Position numbers and translations under genes: made by a program. This document shows, one piece after another, positions 6,859 to 14,231 of a stretch of 35,573 bases of DNA (within the stretch, counting starts at the first letter, position 1; every line of letters begins with the position of its first letter). This DNA is from Candidatus Gallacutalibacter pullistercoris (GTDB lineage: Bacteria; Bacillota; Clostridia; Oscillospirales; Acutalibacteraceae), in contig DVIY01000258.1 in the NCBI GenBank assembly GCA_018710915.1, forward strand, positions 1-35,573. The letters run 5' to 3'. Under the pieces are notes generated by a model, which was not told the DNA's origin, did not search any database, and saw nothing but the letters and a program-made list of their open reading frames with translations.

Positions 6859-8448
6859 TTAAAACCTGGCCAGCACCAGTGTGTCGTCCAAACAAATTTC
6901 CGTGTTGCCGTCGGGAATAATCGTCTCGTCATGGCGCTTGACCAGCACCACCAGCAGCCCTTTGCCGGTATCCAGCTCTTTCAGCTTCTTTCCCGACCAC
7001 TTATGCCCTTTATCAATACTGATTTCGTACAAATACAGGTTCCGCCGGTTTTCAAATTCCCTTGCCGCCGCCACCAGCAAATCTCCCGGCAGGACTTCCG
7101 TCTCCCCATTGGGAATAATATTTTCCTCTCCCCGGATAATGACCACAATCAAAAAGCCCGTGGGCAGCGACAGTTTACTCAGCTTTTTATGTGCCATCCC
7201 GCTGTCCGCATCCACATGGATTTTGACAAAGGAAATATTGCTGTCCTCCTGATAATCGTTAAATGTCTTCTGGATATCCGCACACTGGTCAATCATCCCC
7301 AGCTTTCCGGCAACCCACGGGAGCAGCGTCCCCTGTAATCCCAATGAGAGGAGCACCACACAAAACACCAGATTGAAAATATTGAAGGTCATGTTGACCT
7401 GATGAAGGATGACATAAATGGCGAACACAATAGAGGCCACACCCCGCAGCCCGGCCCAGGAAACAATCCCGATCTGCCGTAGGGAAGAGCGCAGCGGCAG
7501 CAATATCGCCGATACGGCCAGCGGCCGCCCGATGACGGTCATAAACACCATAATCAATATGGCAGGCAGCAGTACCTGCGGAAGCTCCACTGGGGTTACC
7601 AGCAATCCCAGCAAAAAGAAAATCATCATCTGGGAAATCCCGGTCACGGCGTCGAAAAAGTGCACCAGCTCCCGTTTTCCCGGAAAATACCGGTTTCCCA
7701 TCAGAATCCCGCACAGATAGACGCTCAAATACCCGTTTCCGCCCACCGCATTGGGCAGCGCATAGGCAATAATCGCGGCGGAAAATACAAAAATAGTCTT
7801 CCCCTGCTCCATGGAAAAGTCAAACCGGTTCAACAGCAGCACCGATATCCATCCGATCAGCAGGCCTCCCAGCACGCCGAAACTCATCTGCTGCAAAAAC
7901 AGCACCGGCACCGAAACCTGCTGTCCGGTGACCAGCGAAACCATGACTACCGTCAGCAAGTAGGACATGGGGTCGTTGGAGCCGGACTCCAGTTCCAGCA
8001 GCGAGTCGGTATGGTTTTTCAGAGCCATCTTCTGGGAACGCAGGATATTGAACACCGACGCGGCATCGGTGGAGGAAAGCACTGCTCCGATAAGAAAGCT
8101 CTCCATCCAAGCCAGCCCTAATGCATAGTGAGAAAAAATGCCCACCAAAGCGGCAGTGAAAAGTACGCCCAAGCTGGCCAGAAAAAAGGCTCTGCCCGCC
8201 ACCGGCCTTGCAACATGGATATTGGTACCAAAACCACCGTAAAACATCACCACTATCAAACAGGCAGAACAGATATTTTCTGAAACAGCGTATTCGTTGA
8301 AAACAATTCCCAAAGGCCCGTTTTCCCCAAAAAACATCCCCAGTGCAATAAAGATCAGCAAAGAGGGAACCGGCAGCTTCTCGGCAAACCGGTGAAGCAG
8401 AACACAGGCGGCAATCACTACCCCTGCCAATAACAGATATTGATTCAT
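6859..8448 (-). CDS. nhaP2: CPA1-family potassium (or sodium)/proton antiporter with two RCK_C domains
   Basis: Integral membrane cation/proton antiporter of 529 residues. The first roughly 390 residues form the multi-helix Na_H_Exchanger domain, with the conserved ion-site region LSSTDAASVFNILR and a SGSNDPMSYLL segment bearing the Asp expected in the transport core. Two TrkA_C (RCK_C) domains follow, each with the family-type turn (RGEENIIPNGETEVLPGD and KRHDETIIPDGNTEICLDD). This is the layout of NhaP2/CvrA K+/H+ antiporters, in which RCK_C domains gate the transporter by ligand binding. Ion specificity cannot be settled by eye. The ATG at 8448 has AAAGGGGG 7 nt upstream. It heads the probable unit with proB, proA and the membrane protein. 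Confidence 0.9.
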   Translation of the reverse strand: MNQYLLLAGVVIAACVLLHRFAEKLPVPSLLIFIALGMFFGENGPLGIVFNEYAVSENICSACLIVVMFYGGFGTNIHVARPVAGRAFFLASLGVLFTAALVGIFSHYALGLAWMESFLIGAVLSSTDAASVFNILRSQKMALKNHTDSLLELESGSNDPMSYLLTVVMVSLVTGQQVSVPVLFLQQMSFGVLGGLLIGWISVLLLNRFDFSMEQGKTIFVFSAAIIAYALPNAVGGNGYLSVYLCGILMGNRYFPGKRELVHFFDAVTGISQMMIFFLLGLLVTPVELPQVLLPAILIMVFMTVIGRPLAVSAILLPLRSSLRQIGIVSWAGLRGVASIVFAIYVILHQVNMTFNIFNLVFCVVLLSLGLQGTLLPWVAGKLGMIDQCADIQKTFNDYQEDSNISFVKIHVDADSGMAHKKLSKLSLPTGFLIVVIIRGEENIIPNGETEVLPGDLLVAAAREFENRRNLYLYEISIDKGHKWSGKKLKELDTGKGLLVVLVKRHDETIIPDGNTEICLDDTLVLARF

Positions 8449-8491
8449 TTGCTGCCCCCTTTGCCCATTTGTTTTTCCAAGTTACTATTTC

Positions 8492-8500
8492 AGTATATCA
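8492..8500 (-). promoter_or_regulatory. Extended -10 promoter of the antiporter-proBA unit
   Basis: The minus strand reads TGATATACT, an extended -10 (TGnTATACT), 44 bp upstream of the antiporter start codon. The -35 region is poor (TTCTGA at 17 bp), which is acceptable for an extended -10 promoter. It is the only good candidate between the pnp terminator and the antiporter gene. Confidence 0.45.
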
Positions 8501-8563
8501 TATTTTACCGAAGTTCAGAAGAGAGAAACAAAAATTTTGCAGCTGCCAGGAATTTTGCCACGT

Positions 8564-8602
8564 AAAAAATAAGGTCCCTGCTCAAATCAAAGCAGGGACT
8601 TT
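8564..8602 (-). terminator. Rho-independent terminator after pnp
   Basis: The minus-strand RNA forms a stem of about 12 bp around GTCCCTGCT/AGCAGGGAC with an 8-nt loop, followed by TTATTTTTTA. It lies 16-54 bp past the pnp stop codon. The other face also ends in a T-rich stretch (TTTATTCTTTATT), so it may stop transcripts from both sides. Confidence 0.85.
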
Positions 8603-8617
8603 ATTCTTTATTAATTA

Positions 8618-10852
8618 TCAGCCGTTATGGCGGGGCTTATTGGTGTTGGCAATAAAGCCGTTGCTTGCACGGGGACGGTCGTCATGGCGGCGGTGTCCGT
8701 CACGGCGGTCATCACGGCGGCGGGGAGCATCAGAAATGGTGTTCTCCGGCACCATGCCGTCCAAATCAATGAGAGCGTCACGGCGGGACAGGTTCAGGCG
8801 ACCCTTGTCGTCGATTTCCAAAACCTTGACCTTGACCACATCGCCTACATCTACCACGTCGGTGACTTTCTCGGTGCGCTTCACGTCCAGACGGGAAATG
8901 TGCACCAGGCCTTCCTTGCCGGGAGCGATTTCCACAAAGGCGCCGAAGTCCATAATACGGGTAACCTTGCCGGTGTAATAGGTGCCCGGCTCAGGGTCAT
9001 TGACAATAGTATCGATAATGGTCATAGCGCGTTCGCACTTCTCCTGATCGATACCGGAAACGAACACGTGTCCGTCTTCTTCCACGTCCACCTTGACCTC
9101 GCACTCAGCGCAGATCTTCTGGATGACCTTTCCGCCGGAACCAATGACCTCGCGGATCTTGTCCACGGGAATCACGGTGGAGAGCATCTTGGGCGCATAC
9201 TTGGAGAGTTCCGGACGGGGCTCGGGAATGGCCTTGAGCATGATCTCATCGATGATATAATCGCGGGCCTTGTGGGTCTTCAGCAGGGCTTCCTTCACCA
9301 TAGCGGGAGTCAGGCCGTTGATCTTCAGATCCATCTGAATGGCGGTAATGCCCTTATGGGTACCGGCAACCTTGAAGTCCATGTCGCCGAAGAAGTCTTC
9401 CACGCCCTGAATGTCCACCATGGTCATCCAGCGCTCGCCCTCGGTAATCAGGCCGCAGGAAATACCGGCTACGGGAGCCTTAATCGGCACGCCGGCATCC
9501 ATCAGCGCCAGGGTGCTGCCGCAAACGGAGCCCTGAGAAGTAGAGCCGTTGGAGGACAGAACCTCGGACACCAGGCGCAGGGTATAGGGGAATTCCTCTA
9601 CCGGCGGGATAACTGGCACCAGGGCACGCTCTGCCAGAGCGCCGTGACCGATTTCACGACGGCCGGGGCCGCGGCTGGGCTTGGTCTCGCCTACGGAGTA
9701 GGAGGGGAAGTTGTAATGGTGGATATAGCGCTTGGACTCTTCATCGTCGATGCCGTCCAGCAGCTGGCAATCGCTGACCGGGCCCAGGGTCGCAACGGTG
9801 AGCACCTGGGTCTGGCCGCGGGTAAACATACCGGAGCCGTGCACGCGGGGCAGCAGTCCCACTTCGGCAGCCAGCGGGCGGATTTCGTCCATGCCGCGGC
9901 CGTCTACGCGCTTCTGCTCGTCCAGCAGCCAGCGGCGCACGATATATTTCTGGGTGCGGTACATGCAGTCGTCAATGAGAGCTTCCTGCTCGGGGTAAAT
10001 GGGGTCAAAGTGCTCGTGCACTTTCTCGTAGATGGGCTTCAAACGCTCGTCGCGGACGGTCTTGTCATCGGTGTCCATGGCGAACTTCACGTCCTCCATA
10101 GCGAATTCCTTGATAGCCTCGATCATTTCCTCCGGCGGCAGGTTGCTGGGATATTCAAACTTGGGCTTGCCGATTTCGGCCTGGATGCCCTTAATGAATT
10201 CGATGATATGCTGGTTAGCCTTATGGCCTGCAATGATGCCGTTGTACATATCTTCGTCGGAGATCTCGTTGGCGCCTGCTTCGATCATGGCGATACGGGA
10301 ATCGGTAGAAGCAACGGTCACAGCCATCTGGGAAACCTTGCGCTGCTCGGCGTCGGGGTTGATAACGAGCTCGCCGTCAATCATACCCACGCTGACAGCG
10401 GAAATCGGGCCGTTCCACGGCACATCAGAGATGGACAGAGCAATGGAGGTACCTACCATTGCGGCAATCTCGGGAGAGCAGTCCTGATCCACAGACATAA
10501 CGGTGCAGACAATAGAAACGTCATTGCGCATATCCTTGGGGAACAGGGGACGGATGGGACGGTCAATCACGCGGCAAACCAGAATCGCCTTGTCGGTGGG
10601 ACGGCCTTCTCTTTTCAGGAAAGAGCCGGGAATCTTGCCCACGGAATACAGCTTCTCTTCATAGTCTACAGACAGGGGGAAGAAATCCACACCTTCACGG
10701 GGCTTGGCGGCAGCGGTTACCGCTACATGCACCACGGTTTCGCCATAACGAACCAGGCACTCGCCGTTGGCCAGCTGTGCCATTTTTCCGGTTTCCACGA
10801 CCAGCGGACGGCCGGCAAATTCGGTTTCAAATACGCGGAATTTCTCGAACAT
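8618..10852 (-). CDS. pnp: Polyribonucleotide nucleotidyltransferase (PNPase)
   Basis: Trimeric 3'-to-5' phosphorolytic exoribonuclease that degrades mRNA using phosphate. All expected domains appear in order over 744 residues: first RNase PH-like domain (about 10-145), helical linker, second RNase PH-like domain (about 320-540) with the FFGDMDFKVAG catalytic motif, a KH domain with VIGSGGKVIQKI (about 565), and an S1 domain (GKVTRIMDFGAFVEI, about 635). The tail is an Arg/Asp/His-rich low-complexity stretch (RRRDDRRDGHRRHDDRPR), a likely RNA- or protein-contact region. The ATG at 10852 has GGAGG (10861-10865) upstream. It follows rpsO, as in many bacteria, and its leader carries a long hairpin described separately. 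Confidence 0.97.
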   Translation of the reverse strand: MFEKFRVFETEFAGRPLVVETGKMAQLANGECLVRYGETVVHVAVTAAAKPREGVDFFPLSVDYEEKLYSVGKIPGSFLKREGRPTDKAILVCRVIDRPIRPLFPKDMRNDVSIVCTVMSVDQDCSPEIAAMVGTSIALSISDVPWNGPISAVSVGMIDGELVINPDAEQRKVSQMAVTVASTDSRIAMIEAGANEISDEDMYNGIIAGHKANQHIIEFIKGIQAEIGKPKFEYPSNLPPEEMIEAIKEFAMEDVKFAMDTDDKTVRDERLKPIYEKVHEHFDPIYPEQEALIDDCMYRTQKYIVRRWLLDEQKRVDGRGMDEIRPLAAEVGLLPRVHGSGMFTRGQTQVLTVATLGPVSDCQLLDGIDDEESKRYIHHYNFPSYSVGETKPSRGPGRREIGHGALAERALVPVIPPVEEFPYTLRLVSEVLSSNGSTSQGSVCGSTLALMDAGVPIKAPVAGISCGLITEGERWMTMVDIQGVEDFFGDMDFKVAGTHKGITAIQMDLKINGLTPAMVKEALLKTHKARDYIIDEIMLKAIPEPRPELSKYAPKMLSTVIPVDKIREVIGSGGKVIQKICAECEVKVDVEEDGHVFVSGIDQEKCERAMTIIDTIVNDPEPGTYYTGKVTRIMDFGAFVEIAPGKEGLVHISRLDVKRTEKVTDVVDVGDVVKVKVLEIDDKGRLNLSRRDALIDLDGMVPENTISDAPRRRDDRRDGHRRHDDRPRASNGFIANTNKPRHNG

Positions 10853-10895
10853 TCAGCTTTCCTCCATTTCTTTTTTTCGGAGAAGGCAGAACCGA

Positions 10896-10946
10896 TTTAG
10901 CAATAAAACCAACGCGCAGCCTCTGCGCCCTCGTTTCACTGCTAAA
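10896..10946 (-). promoter_or_regulatory. Long base-paired hairpin in the pnp mRNA leader
   Basis: On the pnp-sense RNA, TTTAGCAGTGAAAC pairs along all 14 positions with GTTTTATTGCTAAA, with two G-U wobbles. A second 6-bp stem, GCGCAG/CTGCGC, with an AGG loop stacks above a 4x4 internal loop. In the opposite-strand RNA the two wobble positions become A-C mismatches, so the structure favours the pnp sense. It ends 43 nt upstream of the pnp ATG. In E. coli, RNase III cleavage of a pnp leader stem is the basis of PNPase autoregulation; the same mechanism here is inference. Confidence 0.6.
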
Positions 10947-11009
10947 CACAGCTGTCCTTCTTCCAGAAACAATTTCAATACTTCTCACAGGGGTTCCAGA
11001 TAGCCTAAA

Positions 11010-11035
11010 GGCAGGCGGCTATATGGCCGCCTGCC
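11010..11035 (-). terminator. GC-rich hairpin between rpsO and pnp
   Basis: A perfect 10-bp stem, GGCAGGCGGC/GCCGCCTGCC, with a 6-nt loop lies 34 bp past the rpsO stop codon. On the minus strand it is followed only by CTTTAGG, so termination is probably partial. It may instead act as a processing or stability element that lets some transcription continue into pnp. Confidence 0.55.
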
Positions 11036-11069
11036 CTTTTCAGCTTTCTGTGAAAAATGCTTCCGCAAA

Positions 11070-11333
11070 TTACTTACGGATACCCAGCTTGGCAATGATT
11101 GCACGATAACGCTCGATGTCAACCTTCATCAGGTAGTTGAGCAGGTTACGGCGCTGGCCAACCATCTTCAGCAGGCCACGACGGGAGTGGTGATCCTTCT
11201 TGTGGGTACGCAGGTGATCGGTTAGGTCATTGATGCGCTTGGTCAGAACAGCGATCTGCACCTCGGGGGAGCCAGTGTCGCCCTCGTGCATAGCGTATTC
11301 CTTAATAATTGCGGTCTTTTCTTCTTTCAACAT
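11070..11333 (-). CDS. rpsO: 30S ribosomal protein S15
   Basis: An 87-residue primary 16S rRNA-binding protein of the small subunit platform. Length and sequence are canonical: [11 protein letters not shown] near the N-terminus, [23 protein letters not shown] across the rRNA-binding centre (HSRRGL signature) and a C-terminal helix ending KLGIRK. The ATG at 11333 is preceded by AAAAGGTGG. It has its own consensus promoter and a folded leader, and lies directly upstream of pnp, the conserved rpsO-pnp order. S15 commonly represses its own translation by binding its leader. Confidence 0.98.
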   Translation of the reverse strand: MLKEEKTAIIKEYAMHEGDTGSPEVQIAVLTKRINDLTDHLRTHKKDHHSRRGLLKMVGQRRNLLNYLMKVDIERYRAIIAKLGIRK

Positions 11334-11445
11334 TGTAATTCCACCTTTTCTGCGGCCATGCCGCTATAGATTCCCTCATTCACAGAAAAAGGCTGGTGAA
11401 CTCCCCGTACGGGGCTTTACCCTTTATCCGGGAAAGGGGTTGCAA
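11334..11445 (-). promoter_or_regulatory. Structured rpsO leader, candidate S15 autoregulatory site
   Basis: The roughly 110-nt leader between the promoter and rpsO can form three hairpins in the rpsO-sense RNA. These are CCCTTT/AAAGGG (about 11411-11440), the self-complementary CCCCGTACGGGG (11403-11414 region), and GCGGC-ATG-GCCGC (about 11352-11364), just before the ribosome binding site. S15 leaders are known to be structurally diverse between phyla, so the match is by position and hairpin content, not by a recognised consensus. Confidence 0.45.
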
Positions 11446-11452
11446 CTGTAGT

Positions 11453-11481
11453 ATTATAGCACGGGGAAACTGCTTTGTAAA
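11453..11481 (-). promoter_or_regulatory. Consensus sigma-A promoter of rpsO
   Basis: The minus strand has -35 TTTACA, exactly 17 bp, then a perfect -10 TATAAT. It sits in the gap between ribF and rpsO, about 120 bp before the rpsO ATG. This is among the strongest promoters in the window, as expected for a ribosomal protein gene. Confidence 0.8.
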
Positions 11482-11525
11482 TCATTTTCCGCCATTTGCC
11501 GGGATTTTTTCCTGGGGAATCTTTT

Positions 11526-12452
11526 TTATCTTTTCCAGAAAGGCTCTTTCCATTCCCGCTCTGCAATTTTCCGGGCCAGCACGCCGTTTTCCAAAATCTC
11601 GTTTTTCAGCTCATCCAGGCTGTCGAATTTCTTTTCCGGGCGAATAAAGTCCAATAGTTCCACCGGAACTTTTTTTCCGTACAGGTCACCGGAAAATTCA
11701 GGAATCCAAGTTTCTGACAAGGCACAGTCAGAACCCACGGTGGGTTTCACCCCAATATTGGTCACGCCGTAATATTTTTTACTATCCACTTCTACCAGCG
11801 ATGCGTATACGCCAAAGCGGGGCAGAACATATCCCGCCGGAAACGGCTGATTGATGGTAGGAGTTCCCCAGGTGCGCCCGAGCTGGCGGCCATGGGTTAC
11901 CTCAAAATCATAGCCGAAAGGCCTTCCCAGCAGCTGCCCGGCCTGCTGCACGTCTCCCTGTTCCAGACAGGCGCGAATCCGCGTGGAACTAACCGGCTCG
12001 CCGCCAATTGCAACCGGCGGCACGACACAAAGCTCAATTCCCTTTTCCCGGCACAGTGTCTTCAACAATTCGGCGTCACCCCTGCCATTTTTTCCAAATC
12101 GGAAGTTAAACCCACAGCAGAGCTTCCGAACCCGGCATACCTGGTACAGGGCATCCACAAAGTCCTCGGGTTCCATATCACGAATCTGGTCAAACGACAG
12201 CAGATAGACAGTGTCCACCCCTATTTCTTCCAGTAAATCCAGCTTTTGTTCATTGGTAGTGAGCAGGGGAACGGGTTTTTCTTTCAGAGAAGCCGATGGG
12301 TTCTGCTGGAATGTCACTACTGCTGGAAGCAATCCATGAGAAGAAAGCGTATTGCCAATCACCTGCCGGTGACCAAGGTGCAGTCCATCAAAGCTGCCCA
12401 ATGCTGCCGCCAATTCTCCGGTAGATGGCTGCATCTGTTTATAGCATTTCAT
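11526..12452 (-). CDS. ribF: Bifunctional riboflavin kinase / FAD synthetase
   Basis: Converts riboflavin to FMN and FMN to FAD using ATP. The N-terminal adenylyltransferase domain shows GSFDGLHLGH (HxGH nucleotide-transfer motif) and VSSTRIR. The C-terminal kinase domain shows GRTWGTPTIN, FGVYAS, TNIGVKPTVG and a late Glu-rich segment. The track ORF starts 28 codons too early. The ATG at 12452 (MKCYKQM) is preceded by AGAGG at proper distance and gives the usual length of 308 residues. It overlaps the end of the upstream GNAT gene by 14 bp, so the two are translationally coupled. Confidence 0.95.
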   Translation of the reverse strand: MKCYKQMQPSTGELAAALGSFDGLHLGHRQVIGNTLSSHGLLPAVVTFQQNPSASLKEKPVPLLTTNEQKLDLLEEIGVDTVYLLSFDQIRDMEPEDFVDALYQVCRVRKLCCGFNFRFGKNGRGDAELLKTLCREKGIELCVVPPVAIGGEPVSSTRIRACLEQGDVQQAGQLLGRPFGYDFEVTHGRQLGRTWGTPTINQPFPAGYVLPRFGVYASLVEVDSKKYYGVTNIGVKPTVGSDCALSETWIPEFSGDLYGKKVPVELLDFIRPEKKFDSLDELKNEILENGVLARKIAEREWKEPFWKR

Positions 12453-13203
12453 CTTGCCCTCTTCTCCCTTCCGAAATCCTTTCTTGGCTTTGACACTGCG
12501 CCCAGCGGCCACAGCAGACAAAGCCCAGCTGTTCATAAAATGCGCGGTTCTCCCGTTCGCTTCGGAACAGAAAAATCTCCCGTCCCGGAAGCTGCCCAGC
12601 CAGCCGCTCTATCATTTGGCTTCCCAGCCCCCGATGGCGAAACGGCGGACAAACTGCTGCTGCGGTCAGCAAAGCCGCCGTATCGGTTACTGCCAGTGCC
12701 AGCGCACAGGCTGCCGGTTTGCCATCCTCTTCCGCCAAAACTGCTGCCGCTGTCCCATGGCGCAGCCGGTGGGATGTATCCAGATAAAACGGTTCAAACT
12801 CCGGCACCGGAAAATGTTCCCCTTCACAGTCGGAGAGCACCTGATACAACGCGCGTGGCGAAGGAAAATCCGCCGGAACCGGTACCGGCTCGCCCGGCTG
12901 TCTGCGGTGCAGAATGGGCCCAGCTTCTATTGGACTCAATCCCAGCACCTGTGCGGCCTCTTCTGCACATAAAACCTCATCCACACCACAGGAAGCAATA
13001 AACAGCGCGGTCTCTTCTGTTTCCTGCGGAATACCGGCAATGGTCAGCACACCATCCATGCGGGAAAACAGACACCCGTTCCCCTGCCATACATCCAGAA
13101 AGGGAACGTTTATCCCATATGCCTGCACCGCAGAGACAATGCGCAGTGTAAAGGGGTCACGCGGCTGGGGCAAAGCCCCGCTGTCGGTCACAAGGGAGAT
13201 CAC
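12439..13203 (-). CDS. GNAT-family N-acetyltransferase
   Basis: A 254-residue protein whose C-terminal half is a GNAT fold. The acetyl-CoA pyrophosphate loop is CPPFRHRGLGSQMIERL (RxxGLG, about residue 195), followed by ENRAFYEQLGFVCCG, the typical beta6-alpha4 end. The N-terminal roughly 120 residues are not a standard GNAT domain and resemble the extra N-terminal half of two-lobed family members. The substrate is unknown. The GTG start at 13203 shares GTGA with the stop of the upstream M42 peptidase, and GGGGAG precedes it. The gene also overlaps ribF, so peptidase, GNAT and ribF are likely one message. Confidence 0.85.
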   Translation of the reverse strand: MISLVTDSGALPQPRDPFTLRIVSAVQAYGINVPFLDVWQGNGCLFSRMDGVLTIAGIPQETEETALFIASCGVDEVLCAEEAAQVLGLSPIEAGPILHRRQPGEPVPVPADFPSPRALYQVLSDCEGEHFPVPEFEPFYLDTSHRLRHGTAAAVLAEEDGKPAACALALAVTDTAALLTAAAVCPPFRHRGLGSQMIERLAGQLPGREIFLFRSERENRAFYEQLGFVCCGRWAQCQSQERISEGRRGQDEML

Positions 13204-14231
13204 TCCGTCTCCCCTCCGGCAATTGCCATAGCCAGCGCTTCCACCAGTTTTTCTGTGTTATGAAAATCTTCCTGAGAAATCATCCCCACCGGTGCATGCA
13301 GATACCGGCAGGCCATGGAAACTGCCGCTGTGCGCACACCGCCGCGGGAAGTATGAATGGCGCCGGCATCGTTGCCGCCAGCAACTGCCTGCTTCACCTG
13401 ACAGGGGATTTCCTGCTCGGCAGCCAGTTTCTGTGCCAGCCGGAAATATGCGCGGTCATAAATGGTCGAACGATCCATGAAGGAGAGAACCGGGCCTTTG
13501 CCTACATGGCACACCTGTTTTCCCTCATCCACGCCCGCGATATCAGCAGCCGTGGTGGATTCCACCACTACCGCTGCTTCAGGTGCTGCGGCAAAAGCTG
13601 CGGTTTTTCCGCCGCGCAGGCCCACTTCTTCCTGTACACAGAACGAAAAAATGCAATCATAAGGAAGTTCTTTCTTCATCAGGTCAATCAGAATCGCACA
13701 GCCTGCACGGTCATCAATTGCGCGGCTCTTGATTTTGCCATGTGCCGTATCGAACAGGGAAACAAAGGTCACGCTGTCCCCCAGAGAGACGGCCTTCTCG
13801 GCCTCTTCCTGTGAATCTGCACCGATATCGATGGTCAGGGTATCCAGCGCAGGGGCTTTTTCTCTCTCGTCGCTTTCCAGCAGATGAATCGGCTTGGCGC
13901 CGATAACGCCGGGAATCTTTCCCGCCACCAGCACGGATTTTCCGGGCAGGATGCGCCGGTCAATGCCGCCAACCGTGGTAAAGCGCAGCAGGCCGTCCTT
14001 ATTGATACCGGTCACCAGCAGCCCTACCTCGTCCATGTGGGCATCCAGCAGCACACGGGTTTTGGCGCGCTGTGCGCCCTTCTTTTCAGCAATAATATTG
14101 CCCAGCGGCGTAATGGTAATACGATCGGCGAAGGGGCGAATCTCTTCCAGAATGATCTCCCGCACCTCGCCCTCGTCTCCGGAAATACCCTGTGCAGTGC
14201 ACAGGCGCTCCAACAACTGCAAATCTGCCAT
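13200..14231 (-). CDS. M42-family metallo-aminopeptidase, copy 1
   Basis: Cytosolic dizinc or dicobalt aminopeptidase of the PepA/FrvX/TET group (often labelled endoglucanase or glutamyl aminopeptidase), 343 residues. Metal and catalytic residues are in the expected places: LDAHMDEVG (His and Asp, about 65), AIDDRAGC (bridging Asp, about 175), QEEVGLRGG (catalytic Glu pair, about 208), a Glu in VVESTTA and the late His in RYLHAPVGM. Relatives form large tetrahedral or dodecameric peptide-trimming particles. It directly follows a paralogue, with the stop TAA sharing one base with this ATG, and shares GTGA with the GNAT gene behind it. The ribosome binding site GGGAGGTTGGAG lies inside the end of copy 2. 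Confidence 0.92.
   Translation of the reverse strand: MADLQLLERLCTAQGISGDEGEVREIILEEIRPFADRITITPLGNIIAEKKGAQRAKTRVLLDAHMDEVGLLVTGINKDGLLRFTTVGGIDRRILPGKSVLVAGKIPGVIGAKPIHLLESDEREKAPALDTLTIDIGADSQEEAEKAVSLGDSVTFVSLFDTAHGKIKSRAIDDRAGCAILIDLMKKELPYDCIFSFCVQEEVGLRGGKTAAFAAAPEAAVVVESTTAADIAGVDEGKQVCHVGKGPVLSFMDRSTIYDRAYFRLAQKLAAEQEIPCQVKQAVAGGNDAGAIHTSRGGVRTAAVSMACRYLHAPVGMISQEDFHNTEKLVEALAMAIAGGETE

Noticed and set aside
8627-10900. 757-aa plus-strand ORF opposite pnp
   Set aside because: It is an antisense shadow of the GC-rich pnp gene, with low-complexity content (Gly/His/Asn/Leu) and no ribosome binding site or known domain. The minus-strand protein is unmistakably PNPase.
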